Assembly: GCF_900104725.1 (NCBI RefSeq)
Contig: NZ_LT629758.1
Span: 7,340,001-7,404,000 of the forward strand
Direction of reading: 5' to 3'
Source of the DNA: Actinoplanes derwentensis
GTDB taxonomy: Bacteria; Actinomycetota; Actinomycetes; Mycobacteriales; Micromonosporaceae
DNA length: 64,000 bases
Shown: positions 1 through 7,737 of the stretch, one piece after another
Layout: each line of letters opens with the position of its first letter
Position numbering within the stretch: the first letter of the stretch is position 1
Position numbers and translations under genes: made by a program
The notes under the pieces: generated by a model
What the model saw: the letters and a program-made list of their open reading frames with translations, nothing else
Databases searched by the model: none
Told to the model about the DNA's origin: nothing

Positions 1-127
1 GGCAGGTTACTCACGTGTTACTCACCCGTTCGCCGCTCGAGTACCCCGAAGGGCCTTTCCGCTCGACTTGCATGTGTTAAGCACGCCGCCAGCGTTCGTC
101 CTGAGCCAGGATCAAACTCTCCAACAA
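1..127 (-). rRNA. rrs: 16S ribosomal RNA, 5' end (partial)
   Basis: On the minus strand, bases 120 to 110 read AGAGTTTGATC, the universal 16S 5' signature, followed by the GCTCAGGACGAACGCTGGCGG region. The mature 5' end should lie about seven bases upstream, near 127, by comparison with E. coli numbering. Only helices up to the V1 region are present; the gene continues leftward out of the window. The V1 stretch resembles Micromonosporaceae as I remember them, which is an inference. Confidence 0.97.
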
Positions 128-311
128 AATCTTTGGAAAAGCGTCCCGGCAACAAAATGTTGCCAAAGGAATCCCAAACCCACTCTAATCAAAGAGATAG
201 GCCGGGGTATTGCCATAATTGGCACTGGCTTATCAAGCACCCTGTTGAGTTCTCAAAGAACAACCGCACACCATCTCCGCACCGCTTTCGCGGCCCGTTG
301 CCCGGGGCACT
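128..311 (-). ncRNA. rRNA operon leader with boxA-like element and processing stem
   Basis: This is the transcribed leader between the proximal promoter and mature 16S. A boxA-like TGTTCTTTGA lies at 262 to 253 and would load antitermination factors. GGCAACA-AAA-TGTTGCC at 148-164 forms a hairpin, and CTTTGG/CCAAAG segments flank it, consistent with the RNase III stalk upstream of 16S. The conserved block around 190-260 resembles actinobacterial rRNA leaders. No protein-coding signal is convincing here. Confidence 0.7.
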
Positions 312-317
312 CGCTCT

Positions 318-346
318 ACTTTACTAGGTCTTCCCGGCGTTGTCAA
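318..346 (-). promoter_or_regulatory. rRNA promoter P1 (proximal)
   Basis: Minus strand TTGACA at 346-341, a 17-base spacer, then TAAAGT at 323-318. The -35 box is perfect, and TAAAGT is a typical -10 for vegetative sigma factors in actinobacteria. Transcription would start near 311, giving a leader of about 185 bases. Confidence 0.8.
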
Positions 347-505
347 CCGGTTTATCCCGGTCGATCCCGATCTGCCCTAGTCATCCCCAGCACCAGGCGC
401 ACGGTTAGACCGTGTTCCAGATCCAGTGAATGTCTTGCTTGTCCTGCAGGACGGCCGGTGCGGATCTCTCCGCTTGCCTCGCCCGTTTCCCTGCTGGCTC
501 GCAAA

Positions 506-534
506 ACATTACCCGTAGGTTCCCTGCGCTCCAA
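506..534 (-). promoter_or_regulatory. candidate rRNA promoter P2 (distal)
   Basis: Minus strand TTGGAG at 534-529, a 17-base spacer and TAATGT at 511-506. Tandem promoters are usual for actinobacterial rRNA operons, and this lies in the gene-free stretch upstream of P1. It is weaker than P1 by consensus, so the call is tentative. Confidence 0.45.
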
Positions 535-595
535 ATCGGGGGTCACCCTGAGTCGTTTTCCCAGGTCAAGGCGAAATGGAGGCAGGGAACAGGTG

Positions 596-1951
596 TCAGG
601 CGAGTGTCTTCAGCGCGTCACCGATACCCCGATGGAAGGTGGGGTAAGCCCAGATCTGGCTCGCCAGCGTCGACAGCGGCACCTCGGCGTGCACGGCGAC
701 GGCCAGCGCGCCGATCATCTCCCCGCCAGCTGGGCCGGCGGTGGTCGCGCCGACCAGACGGCCGTCGGCGGCGATCACCTTGATGAAGCCCTCGTTGCCG
801 GGCCCGTGCACAAAACCGCGCGACGTGCCGGAGAGGGGGACCTGGCCGACCCGGACGTCGAGGCCGGCGTCCCGGGCCTGCTTCTCGGTCTGGCCGACGG
901 CGCCGATCTCCGGGTCGAGGAAGGTGACCCGGGGAAGCGCGCGGTAGTCGGCGGCGGGCCCGCCCTGGCCGAGGATGTCACGGACGGCGATGTCGGCCTC
1001 GTACATCGCCATGTGGGTGAAGGCTCCGTTGCCGGTGACGTCACCGACCGCCCAGAGCTGGTCGGCGGCGCGCATCCGGTCGTCGGTGCCGAGGAACCGG
1101 GCGGCCGGGTCGAGTCCGAGGGTCTCCAGGCCGAGGTCCGTCAGTCGGGCGGAGCGGCCGGTGGCGACGAGCAGTTTCTCCCCGGTGACGGTGCTGCCGT
1201 CATCCAGTGCGATCTCGAAGCCGCCGGAGTGGGCGACCCGGGTCGCGTGGACGCCGGTGCGCACGGTGACCCCGTCGGCGGTGAGTACCGCGGTGGCGAC
1301 CTCGGAGGACTCGGGTTCCTCCATGGCGAGGATCCGGGCGGAGCCTTCGATGATCGTGACCTGGACACCGAAGCGGGCGAAGACCTGGGCGAACTCGCAG
1401 CCGATCGCGCCGCCGCCGAGGATGACCAGCGAGTCGGGAAGGGTGGTGGTCTCGACGGCTTGGCGGTTGGTCCAGTACGGGGTGCCGGCCAGCCCGTCGA
1501 TCGGGGGGATGAACGCGGTGGTGCCGGTGGCGATCACGACCCCGCGGGCGGCGCTGAACTCCTGTTCGCCGACACGCACTCGGCCGGGGCCGGTAACGGT
1601 GGCGGTCCCCCGTACGAAATGGCCGCCTTTGTTGGTGAAACGGTCGACGGCAACCTTGTCGTTCCAGTCGTCGGTGGCCTGCTCGCGGATGCGGCTGGCG
1701 ACCGGAGCCCAGTCGGGGGTGACGGTGGAGGTCCCGGCCAGTTCGGGGATCCGGCGCGCTTCGGCCAGGGCGGATCCGGCGCGGACCATCATCTTCGTCG
1801 GGATGCATCCCCAGTACGGGCACTCGCCGCCGACCAGCTGGTGTTCGACACCCACCACGTCGAGTCCGGCCGCGGCGAGCCGGCCGCCGACCTCCTCGCC
1901 GCCCACGCCGAGCCCGACGACAACCACGTCCACGTTCCGCACGTCAACCAT
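596..1951 (-). CDS. pyridine nucleotide-disulfide oxidoreductase (mercuric reductase / lipoamide dehydrogenase-like)
   Basis: An FAD/NAD(P)-dependent flavoprotein of 451 residues. The N-terminal dinucleotide fold reads VVGLGVGGEEVGGRLAAAG. The redox-active pair is in GGECPYWGCIPTK, so the C-x4-C spacing of the family is kept. A second Rossmann motif (ILGGGAIGCEFAQVF) binds NAD(P)H, and WAVGDVTG is the FAD motif. The C-terminus reads WAYPTFHRG, so the His of the usual HPT-x3-E base motif is missing and the enzyme is not a canonical lipoamide dehydrogenase. ATG at 1951 was chosen over a GTG nine bases upstream because AGGTGG sits six bases before it. It lies directly upstream of the rRNA promoters in the same orientation, probably unrelated functionally. 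The physiological substrate is unknown. Confidence 0.85.
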   Translation of the reverse strand: MVDVRNVDVVVVGLGVGGEEVGGRLAAAGLDVVGVEHQLVGGECPYWGCIPTKMMVRAGSALAEARRIPELAGTSTVTPDWAPVASRIREQATDDWNDKVAVDRFTNKGGHFVRGTATVTGPGRVRVGEQEFSAARGVVIATGTTAFIPPIDGLAGTPYWTNRQAVETTTLPDSLVILGGGAIGCEFAQVFARFGVQVTIIEGSARILAMEEPESSEVATAVLTADGVTVRTGVHATRVAHSGGFEIALDDGSTVTGEKLLVATGRSARLTDLGLETLGLDPAARFLGTDDRMRAADQLWAVGDVTGNGAFTHMAMYEADIAVRDILGQGGPAADYRALPRVTFLDPEIGAVGQTEKQARDAGLDVRVGQVPLSGTSRGFVHGPGNEGFIKVIAADGRLVGATTAGPAGGEMIGALAVAVHAEVPLSTLASQIWAYPTFHRGIGDALKTLA

Positions 1952-2012
1952 GGCTCCCACCTAACCCTCATATGGGCGGTAGCGCGACCGATCTTCGGGC
2001 CGGTGCTGGAAA

Positions 2013-2073
2013 CGGCGGCCATGAGGGTGCGACGGCGGGCGTTGGCTGGCGCTCGTCTTTCTCATGGCCGCCG
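2013..2073. repeat. 13-bp inverted repeat with 35-bp loop
   Basis: CGGCGGCCATGAG at 2013-2025 is repeated inverted at 2061-2073. It lies between the photolyase stop and the oxidoreductase start. It could end the crtB-phr transcript or bind a regulator; there is no U-tract to decide. Confidence 0.5.
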
Positions 2074-2164
2074 CCCGCGTTTTCGCGGTGCCCGCCGGAA
2101 GAACGTTTTGACGGACGCAACCGCCGGCGGGCCCCGCTCCCATCCGGCGGACCGGACGGAGAAA

Positions 2165-3490
2165 TCAGTCCCGCAGCCAGACCGCCTCGTCCCGGTGTGA
2201 CTCGAGCGGGCCGGGATAGTGCAGGCTGCGGCGTTCCGAGGCGGGCAGGCGCCAGGGCTGGTGCACGGCGGCGCCGTCGATGCCTTTGAGCTCCGGTACG
2301 TAGCGACGAACGTACACGCCGTCGGGGTCGAATCGGAGCGCTTGCCGAATCGGGTTGAAGCGCCGGTAGGGCCGGCTGTCGTTGCCGGTGCCGGCGGTCC
2401 ACTGCCAGTTGCCCGAGTTGTTCGGCACGTCGCCGTCGAGCAGCCAGCGGAAGAACCACGAGACGCCGGAACGCCAGTCGATGCCGAGGTGTTTGGTGAG
2501 GAAGGCGGCGGTGATGAGCCGGGCCCGGTTGTGCATCCACCCCTCGTCGCGGAGCTGGCGCATGCCGGCGTCGACGACCGGGACCCCGGTGAGCCCATCC
2601 TGCCAGTGCTGGAGTGCGGCGTCGTCCTGACGCCAGTTCTGGTCGGCGGCCGGCCGAAGGGCTTCGGTGGAGAGTTTCGGGTAGACCCGGGCGACCTGGT
2701 AGTAGAAGTCGCGCCAGCAGAGCTGCCGGACGAAGGCGTCGGCGTCGCGCGCTTTCCCCGCCTCGGCCAGGGCGAGCGGAGACAGACAACCCCAGCGCAG
2801 GTACGGGGAGAGTCGACTCGTGGCATCGCCGGGCATGTCGTCGTGCGCGTCGCCGTACCCACCGATCCCCTGCCCCAGCCAGGTCGCGAGCCGGCGGCGG
2901 GCCGCACTCTCGCCGCCCTCACAGGTGTGGGGTGATTCGCCGTCCGGTGTCGCCGGAAGGCGGCCGGCGGCGAGCCCGGACGGCAGCGTGATCCGTGCCG
3001 GCATCGGGGCCTCGGCGCGCCATGACTTCGCTGACCAGGCGCGGTAGTAGGGCGTGAAGACCTTGTAGCCGTCTCCGCCGCCACCGGGCCGGATGGTTCC
3101 GGGTTCGACGACGGTGAGGCCGGGGTGGAGTTCGAGGGCGATCCGGTGGCGTTCGCTCTCCTCTTTCAGTCGACGTTCGCGGCGTACGGCGTACCCGCTG
3201 ACGTCGGCCGCCATGGTGATCGTCGTGGCGTCCGTCTCCCGGGCCACCGTGATCGTCTCGGCGATCGGGTCGCCAGTGCGCACGATCAGGTCGCCGCCGA
3301 TCTCACGCAGGTTCGCGCGCAGGTCGGCGAGGCTCTGGTGCAGGAAGCGGGTGCGGTTCGGGGAGAGATCGGCGAGTTTCGGGTCGAGGACATAGAGCGG
3401 GACCACCCGCTCTGCGGCGCAGGCCGCGGCGAGGGCCGGATTGTCGTGCAGGCGCAGATCCCGGGTGAGCAGGACGACGGCTGTCTTCAT
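2165..3490 (-). CDS. phr: deoxyribodipyrimidine photo-lyase
   Basis: Repairs UV-induced cyclobutane pyrimidine dimers using blue light. At 441 residues it has normal class I length. The N-terminal alpha/beta antenna domain begins VVLLTRDLRLHDNPAL. The FAD-binding half contains FVRQLCWRDFYY, TGVPVVDAGMRQL, GWMHNRAR and NNSGNWQWTAGTG, all signatures of class I photolyases including the electron-transfer tryptophans. Its ATG overlaps the crtB stop by one base (TGATG), so the two are translationally coupled. Placing a photolyase with carotenoid genes groups light-damage defences. I recall phr being light-induced with crt genes in Streptomyces; co-regulation here is inferred. Confidence 0.95.
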   Translation of the reverse strand: MKTAVVLLTRDLRLHDNPALAAACAAERVVPLYVLDPKLADLSPNRTRFLHQSLADLRANLREIGGDLIVRTGDPIAETITVARETDATTITMAADVSGYAVRRERRLKEESERHRIALELHPGLTVVEPGTIRPGGGGDGYKVFTPYYRAWSAKSWRAEAPMPARITLPSGLAAGRLPATPDGESPHTCEGGESAARRRLATWLGQGIGGYGDAHDDMPGDATSRLSPYLRWGCLSPLALAEAGKARDADAFVRQLCWRDFYYQVARVYPKLSTEALRPAADQNWRQDDAALQHWQDGLTGVPVVDAGMRQLRDEGWMHNRARLITAAFLTKHLGIDWRSGVSWFFRWLLDGDVPNNSGNWQWTAGTGNDSRPYRRFNPIRQALRFDPDGVYVRRYVPELKGIDGAAVHQPWRLPASERRSLHYPGPLESHRDEAVWLRD

Positions 3491-4377
3491 CAGGCCGCCA
3501 ACTGGACCGGGGTACCGGGCCGGGTCAGGAGGCTGCGGACCGCGACGGCGGCGCGACGGTGGTTGGGGACGGTGGCGCGGCGGCTGAAGACGTCGTAGTC
3601 GAGGGCTTCGATCTCGTCGAGGATGCCGCCGTAGAGCTGGAAGGCGGTGCGCATGCAGGCCTGCGAGGCGGGTTCGAGCAGCGGTACGCCGGGGGCGGCC
3701 AGCGCGTAGTGCTCACGGGCGCGGGCCACCTCGTACCGGATCAGTTCTTTGATCTTCGGGGTGGCGACGCCGCGGTGCAGGTCGTCCGTGGTGACGCCGA
3801 ACTCGTCGAGGTGTTCTTGGGGCAGGTAGATCCGGTCGCGTTCGAGGTCTTCGGCGATGTCCCGGATGAAGTTGGTGAGCTGGAAGGCGAAGCCGAGCTG
3901 GCGGGCCGGTTCCCGGGCGGCGGCCGGGTCGGAGGAGCCGAGGATCGGCAGCATCATGGTGCCGATGACGGCGGCCGAGCCCTCCATGTAGTCGAGGAGG
4001 TCATCGTAGGTGCGATAGCCGGTGACGGTGATGTCCATCGCCATGCTGCGCAGGAACTTCTCGAAGTCGGTCAGGTTCAGGTCGAAAACCGCGATGGTGT
4101 GCAGGACGGCCGGGAGCAGTGGGTCGTCGGTCTCCTGTCCACGGAGTCCGGCGAGGAACCGGTCGCCCCACTCGGTGAGCAGGGCGGCACGTTCGGCGGC
4201 CGGTCGAGAGTCGGTCCGGTCGACAATTTCGTCCGCATATCGGGTGAATCCGTAGAGAGCGTGCACGTGCCGCCGCTTCCACCCCGGTAGCAAGCGGGTC
4301 GCGAGGTAGTAAGTCCGGCCATGCGCTCGGTGTATCTCGCGGCAGCGCTCATAGGCAGCTGCTAGATCAGTTTCCAT
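3490..4377 (-). CDS. crtB: phytoene synthase
   Basis: Condenses two geranylgeranyl diphosphates to phytoene, the first committed carotenoid step. The 295-residue protein carries the first Asp-rich motif DEIVD at residues 49-53 and the second as RDIAEDLERDRIYLP, both needed to bind Mg2+-diphosphate. The N-terminus (YERCREIHRAHGRTYYLA) matches the family. ATG 4377 is preceded by GGAGGT. The gene is divergent from crtE across 69 bases and coupled to phr downstream. It could also be called a squalene/phytoene synthase, but the crtE-crtI context favours phytoene. Confidence 0.95.
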   Translation of the reverse strand: METDLAAAYERCREIHRAHGRTYYLATRLLPGWKRRHVHALYGFTRYADEIVDRTDSRPAAERAALLTEWGDRFLAGLRGQETDDPLLPAVLHTIAVFDLNLTDFEKFLRSMAMDITVTGYRTYDDLLDYMEGSAAVIGTMMLPILGSSDPAAAREPARQLGFAFQLTNFIRDIAEDLERDRIYLPQEHLDEFGVTTDDLHRGVATPKIKELIRYEVARAREHYALAAPGVPLLEPASQACMRTAFQLYGGILDEIEALDYDVFSRRATVPNHRRAAVAVRSLLTRPGTPVQLAA

Positions 4378-4394
4378 ATCCGGACCTCCGGCTA

Positions 4395-4416
4395 AATCGA
4401 CGCACGAATCGACGCA
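4395..4416. promoter_or_regulatory. direct repeats in the crtB/crtE divergent promoter
   Basis: AATCGACGCA occurs at 4395-4404 and again at 4407-4416, a 12-base period close to one helical turn. CarH-type B12 regulators are known to bind short direct repeats about 11 bp apart, so this is a candidate operator for the MerR/B12 regulator encoded at the end of the crtE operon. A leftward TTGAAG-N17-TCGATT may be the crtB promoter and would overlap it. Confidence 0.4.
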
Positions 4417-4446
4417 ACTTCAAAAAGTTAGGGTACGGTACTCAGC

Positions 4447-5517
4447 GTGGCCAATCACACCCTCGAGGGAAATCGCCTCGAAGCGATCCCCCGCCAGCCG
4501 GTCTCGGACCGAGCGCTGATCGGCGCCGTCGAGGGCACGCTGGCCGACTTCCTCGCCTGCCAGATCGCCTCCCTCGACGCCGTCGACCCGGCACTCGGCG
4601 GCTTCGCGCGAACCGCCCGCGACCTGGTCATGGCCGGAGGTAAACGAATCAGGCCGACATTCGCCTACTGGGGCTGGCGTGGTGTCGCCGGATCCGGCGA
4701 ACCGGTCGAAGGACTTCTACCCGCGCTCGGCACCCTCGAACTCATGCACACGTTCGCCTTGGTGCACGACGACCTGATGGATCGGTCCGCCACCCGGCGC
4801 GGCCGGCCCACCGCACACCGGATCTTCGCGGCCCAGCGCGGCGACCAGTTCGGTGACGCGGCCGCGATCCTGGTCGGTGACCTCTGCCTGATCTGGGCCG
4901 ACCAGTTGCTGGCCCGCACCGCGCTGCCCGCGCCGGTGCTGATGGAGGTCCGGGCCCGCTATGACCGGATGCGGATCGAAGCCGTCGCCGGGCAGTTCCT
5001 GGACGTGCTCGGCGAGACCGACCCGTCGGCCTGGTCGGTGGAGCGGGCGCTGCTGGTGGCCCGGCACAAGACGGCCAGTTACACGGTGCAGTGGCCGCTC
5101 GGATTCGGGCTGGCCCTCGCCGCCGGCACTCACACCGATCTCGACGAGGCGTACCAGGTCTACGGTCTCGCCGTCGGGGAGGCCTTTCAGCTCCGGGACG
5201 ATCTGCTCGGCGTTTACGGTGACCCGGCGATCACCGGCAAACCGGACTGCGACGACCTGCGCACCGGCAAGCCCACCACCCTGCTCATGCTGGCGCGGGA
5301 GATGGCCACGCCGGCCCAGCTCGACGAACTCACCACCGCTGACGTCACCCGGCAGGCGGAGATCATCGCCGCCACCGGAGCCCCCGCCCGGGTCGAGGAG
5401 ATGATCCGGGACCGGGTCGACGCGGGAGTCACCGCGATCGGCGACGCCCCGATCCGGACCGACGCGCGGGCGGCTCTGATCGAATTGGCGACCGCCACCA
5501 CGTACCGCCCGGCATGA
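4447..5517 (+). CDS. crtE: polyprenyl synthetase, probable geranylgeranyl diphosphate synthase
   Basis: Chain-elongating trans-prenyltransferase that builds the C20 substrate of CrtB from IPP and allylic diphosphates. In 356 residues it has KRIRP (residues 67-71) for IPP binding, the first Asp-rich motif HDDLMD at 107-112 and the second region LRDDLLGVYGD. The residue before the first motif that sets chain length cannot be read reliably by eye, so C15 or C20 product is decided from context. GTG at 4447 has no Shine-Dalgarno; the transcript may be nearly leaderless. It is first in a rightward operon with crtI, idi and the regulator. Confidence 0.92.
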   Translation: MANHTLEGNRLEAIPRQPVSDRALIGAVEGTLADFLACQIASLDAVDPALGGFARTARDLVMAGGKRIRPTFAYWGWRGVAGSGEPVEGLLPALGTLELMHTFALVHDDLMDRSATRRGRPTAHRIFAAQRGDQFGDAAAILVGDLCLIWADQLLARTALPAPVLMEVRARYDRMRIEAVAGQFLDVLGETDPSAWSVERALLVARHKTASYTVQWPLGFGLALAAGTHTDLDEAYQVYGLAVGEAFQLRDDLLGVYGDPAITGKPDCDDLRTGKPTTLLMLAREMATPAQLDELTTADVTRQAEIIAATGAPARVEEMIRDRVDAGVTAIGDAPIRTDARAALIELATATTYRPA

Positions 5518-5533
5518 AATTTTTGGAGCTGAA

Positions 5534-7015
5534 GTGCGAACTGTGACCGGACCCACCGACCATGTCGTCATCGTCGGAGCCGGGCTCGGCGGTCTGGCCT
5601 GTGCCCTGCATCTGGCCGCCGCCGGACGGCAGGTGACCGTCGTCGAACGGGAGCCGGTTCCCGGCGGGCGAGCCGGCCGGCTGTCGATGAACGGGTACGA
5701 GTTCGACACCGGCCCGACCGTGCTCACCATGCCCGACCTGATCGCCGAACCGCTCAACGCCGTCGGCGAGAACCTGAGCGACTGGCTGGAGCTGACCCCG
5801 CTCGACCCGGCGTACCGGGCCTACTACCCGGACGGGTCGACGCTCGACATCCGCACCGACACCACCCGGATGGCCGCCGAGATCGCCCGGGTCTGCGGCG
5901 CCCGCGAAGCCGACGGCTACCTGCGGTTCGTCGACTTCACCCGGAAGCTGTGGCAACTCGAACGCGACAACTTCATCGACAAGAACCTCGACACCCCGCT
6001 CGACCTGATGAACCTCAACCTGCTGAAACTGCTCGGGATGGGCGCGTTCCGGCGGTTGCAGCCGAAGATCGACGACTACTTCCGCGATCCTCGTACCCAA
6101 CGGATCTTCTCGTTCCAGGCGATGTACGCCGGACTCGCGCCGCACGACGCGCTGGCCATCTACGCGGTCATCGCCTACCTGGACTCGGTCGCCGGTGTCT
6201 ACTTCCCCAAGGGCGGCATGCACGCCGTCCCCAAGGCCCTGGCCGGTGCCGCAGAGAAGCACGGCGTCACTTTCCGGTACGACACCACGGTCGAGCGGGT
6301 GACGGTCGGCAACGGCCGGGCGACCGGCGTCCTGACCACCGACGGCGAACACATCCCCGCCGACACGGTCGTCCTCAACCCCGACCTGCCGATCGCCTAC
6401 CGCGACCTGCTCCCGGCCCGCCGGCAGCGCAAACTGCGCTACTCACCGTCGTGTGTCGTGCTTCACATCGGCTCTGACCGGGCCTATTCCAAGATCGCAC
6501 ACCACAACATCCATTTCGGTACGGCGTGGAAGGGCACTTTTGACGAGGTGATCCGCAAGGGTCTCCTGATGAGCGACCCGTCATTGTTGGTCACCAATCC
6601 TTCGCACACCGATCCGTCGGTGGCTCCCGCCGGGCGGCAGTCCTACTACGTCCTCGCGCCCACACCCAACCTGGAAGCCGGGCCGATCGACTGGCGCGGT
6701 GGCATGGACCGGCGCTACGCCGACGAGATCATGGGTGTCCTGGAAAGCCGTGGCTACATCGGTTTCCGGGACGGCGTCCAGGTGGAACGGATCATCACGC
6801 CCGCTGACTGGGCCGATGAGGGCATGGCGGGCGGTACTCCGTTCGCGGCCGCGCACACGTTCGCCCAGACCGGGCCGTTCCGCCCGTCCAACATGCACCC
6901 CACCCTGCCGAACGTCGTCTTCACCGGATCCGGCACTCAGCCCGGTGTGGGCGTACCGATGGTGCTGATCTCCGGAAAGCTGGCCGCGTCCCGGATCACC
7001 GGGGGCGCGTCGTGA
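5534..7015 (+). CDS. crtI: phytoene desaturase
   Basis: FAD-dependent desaturase that converts phytoene towards lycopene. The 493-residue protein starts with the dinucleotide fold VVIVGAGLGGLACALHL, has PGGRAGRL and GYEFDTGPTVLTMPDL, and ends with FTGSGTQPGVGVPMVLISGKLAASRI, the C-terminal FAD signature of CrtI-type enzymes. GTG 5534 lies 16 bases after the crtE stop with GGAG upstream. Its last codons overlap idi by four bases. No lycopene cyclase is seen in the window, so the end product of this cluster alone would be lycopene. Confidence 0.95.
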   Translation: MRTVTGPTDHVVIVGAGLGGLACALHLAAAGRQVTVVEREPVPGGRAGRLSMNGYEFDTGPTVLTMPDLIAEPLNAVGENLSDWLELTPLDPAYRAYYPDGSTLDIRTDTTRMAAEIARVCGAREADGYLRFVDFTRKLWQLERDNFIDKNLDTPLDLMNLNLLKLLGMGAFRRLQPKIDDYFRDPRTQRIFSFQAMYAGLAPHDALAIYAVIAYLDSVAGVYFPKGGMHAVPKALAGAAEKHGVTFRYDTTVERVTVGNGRATGVLTTDGEHIPADTVVLNPDLPIAYRDLLPARRQRKLRYSPSCVVLHIGSDRAYSKIAHHNIHFGTAWKGTFDEVIRKGLLMSDPSLLVTNPSHTDPSVAPAGRQSYYVLAPTPNLEAGPIDWRGGMDRRYADEIMGVLESRGYIGFRDGVQVERIITPADWADEGMAGGTPFAAAHTFAQTGPFRPSNMHPTLPNVVFTGSGTQPGVGVPMVLISGKLAASRITGGAS

Positions 7016-7737
7016 CCTCCCCGGAACCCGGCCTCGCCCCTCTCTCCCGGGAACCGAGCCTCGTCTCCCGGGAGCTGGATCTCGTTGAACTCGTCGACGA
7101 GCACGGGGCCGGCCTCGGGACCGCCACCGTCGCCGTCGCGCACGAGGCACCCGGCATGCTGCACCGGGCGTTCTCGGTGTTCCTGCGCGACCCGTCCGGG
7201 AAAGTGCTGCTGCAACAGCGGGCCGCGGTGAAGACCCGGTTCCCGCTGCGCTGGGGCAACACCTGCTGCGGGCATCCCACACCCGGCGAGGAGACCACCG
7301 TCTCCGCGAAGCGGCGCCTCACCGAGGAACTCGGCATCGAACCGGTAGCCCTGCGCGAGGTCGGGGTCTACGTCTACTTCGCCACGGACCCGATCACCGG
7401 GCGGGTCGAGCGGGAGTACGACCACGTCCTACTCGGCGAGATCCCCGCCGGCGTGGAGTTCCAGCCGGATCCCGGCGAAGTGGCGCGGCTGCGCTGGGTG
7501 GCTGTCGAGGCCCTGCTGGGCGAGATCGACAGGGCTCCGGAGGCGTACGCGCCCTGGCTCGCTGGGGTGACCCGGCAACTGGCCGCCGCCTCGACTCCCG
7601 CCGCTTCCCCGCATGTTCCGGGCCTCCCCAGCTCTTCTGATCGCCCTGTTGTCTCGCCAGTTCCTGGTGTTTCGGATGCCCATGATGTCTCTGCTGGTTC
7701 GGAAGTAACAGCAACGGAGCGGCCGGGTGGCCAATGA
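7012..7737 (+). CDS. idi: isopentenyl-diphosphate delta-isomerase, type I
   Basis: Interconverts IPP and DMAPP to supply prenyl starter units. The Nudix-like core spans about residues 40-190: WGNTCCGHP holds the catalytic Cys, the Nudix-type helix is AKRRLTEELGIEP, and REYDHVLLGEI carries the acidic catalytic region. At 241 residues it is longer than the roughly 180 usual. The excess is a 25-residue N-terminal stretch and a Ser/Pro/Val-rich tail of about 50 residues with no recognisable fold. It starts at GTG inside the crtI stop (GTGA overlap) and its end overlaps the regulator start by 11 bases. Confidence 0.93.
   Translation: MTSPEPGLAPLSREPSLVSRELDLVELVDEHGAGLGTATVAVAHEAPGMLHRAFSVFLRDPSGKVLLQQRAAVKTRFPLRWGNTCCGHPTPGEETTVSAKRRLTEELGIEPVALREVGVYVYFATDPITGRVEREYDHVLLGEIPAGVEFQPDPGEVARLRWVAVEALLGEIDRAPEAYAPWLAGVTRQLAAASTPAASPHVPGLPSSSDRPVVSPVPGVSDAHDVSAGSEVTATERPGGQ

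Noticed and set aside
68..2200. A 710-residue open frame on the plus strand
   Set aside because: It runs across the 16S end, the rRNA promoter and antisense to the oxidoreductase; its Arg/Gly/Asp-rich translation is the usual shadow of a GC-rich gene.
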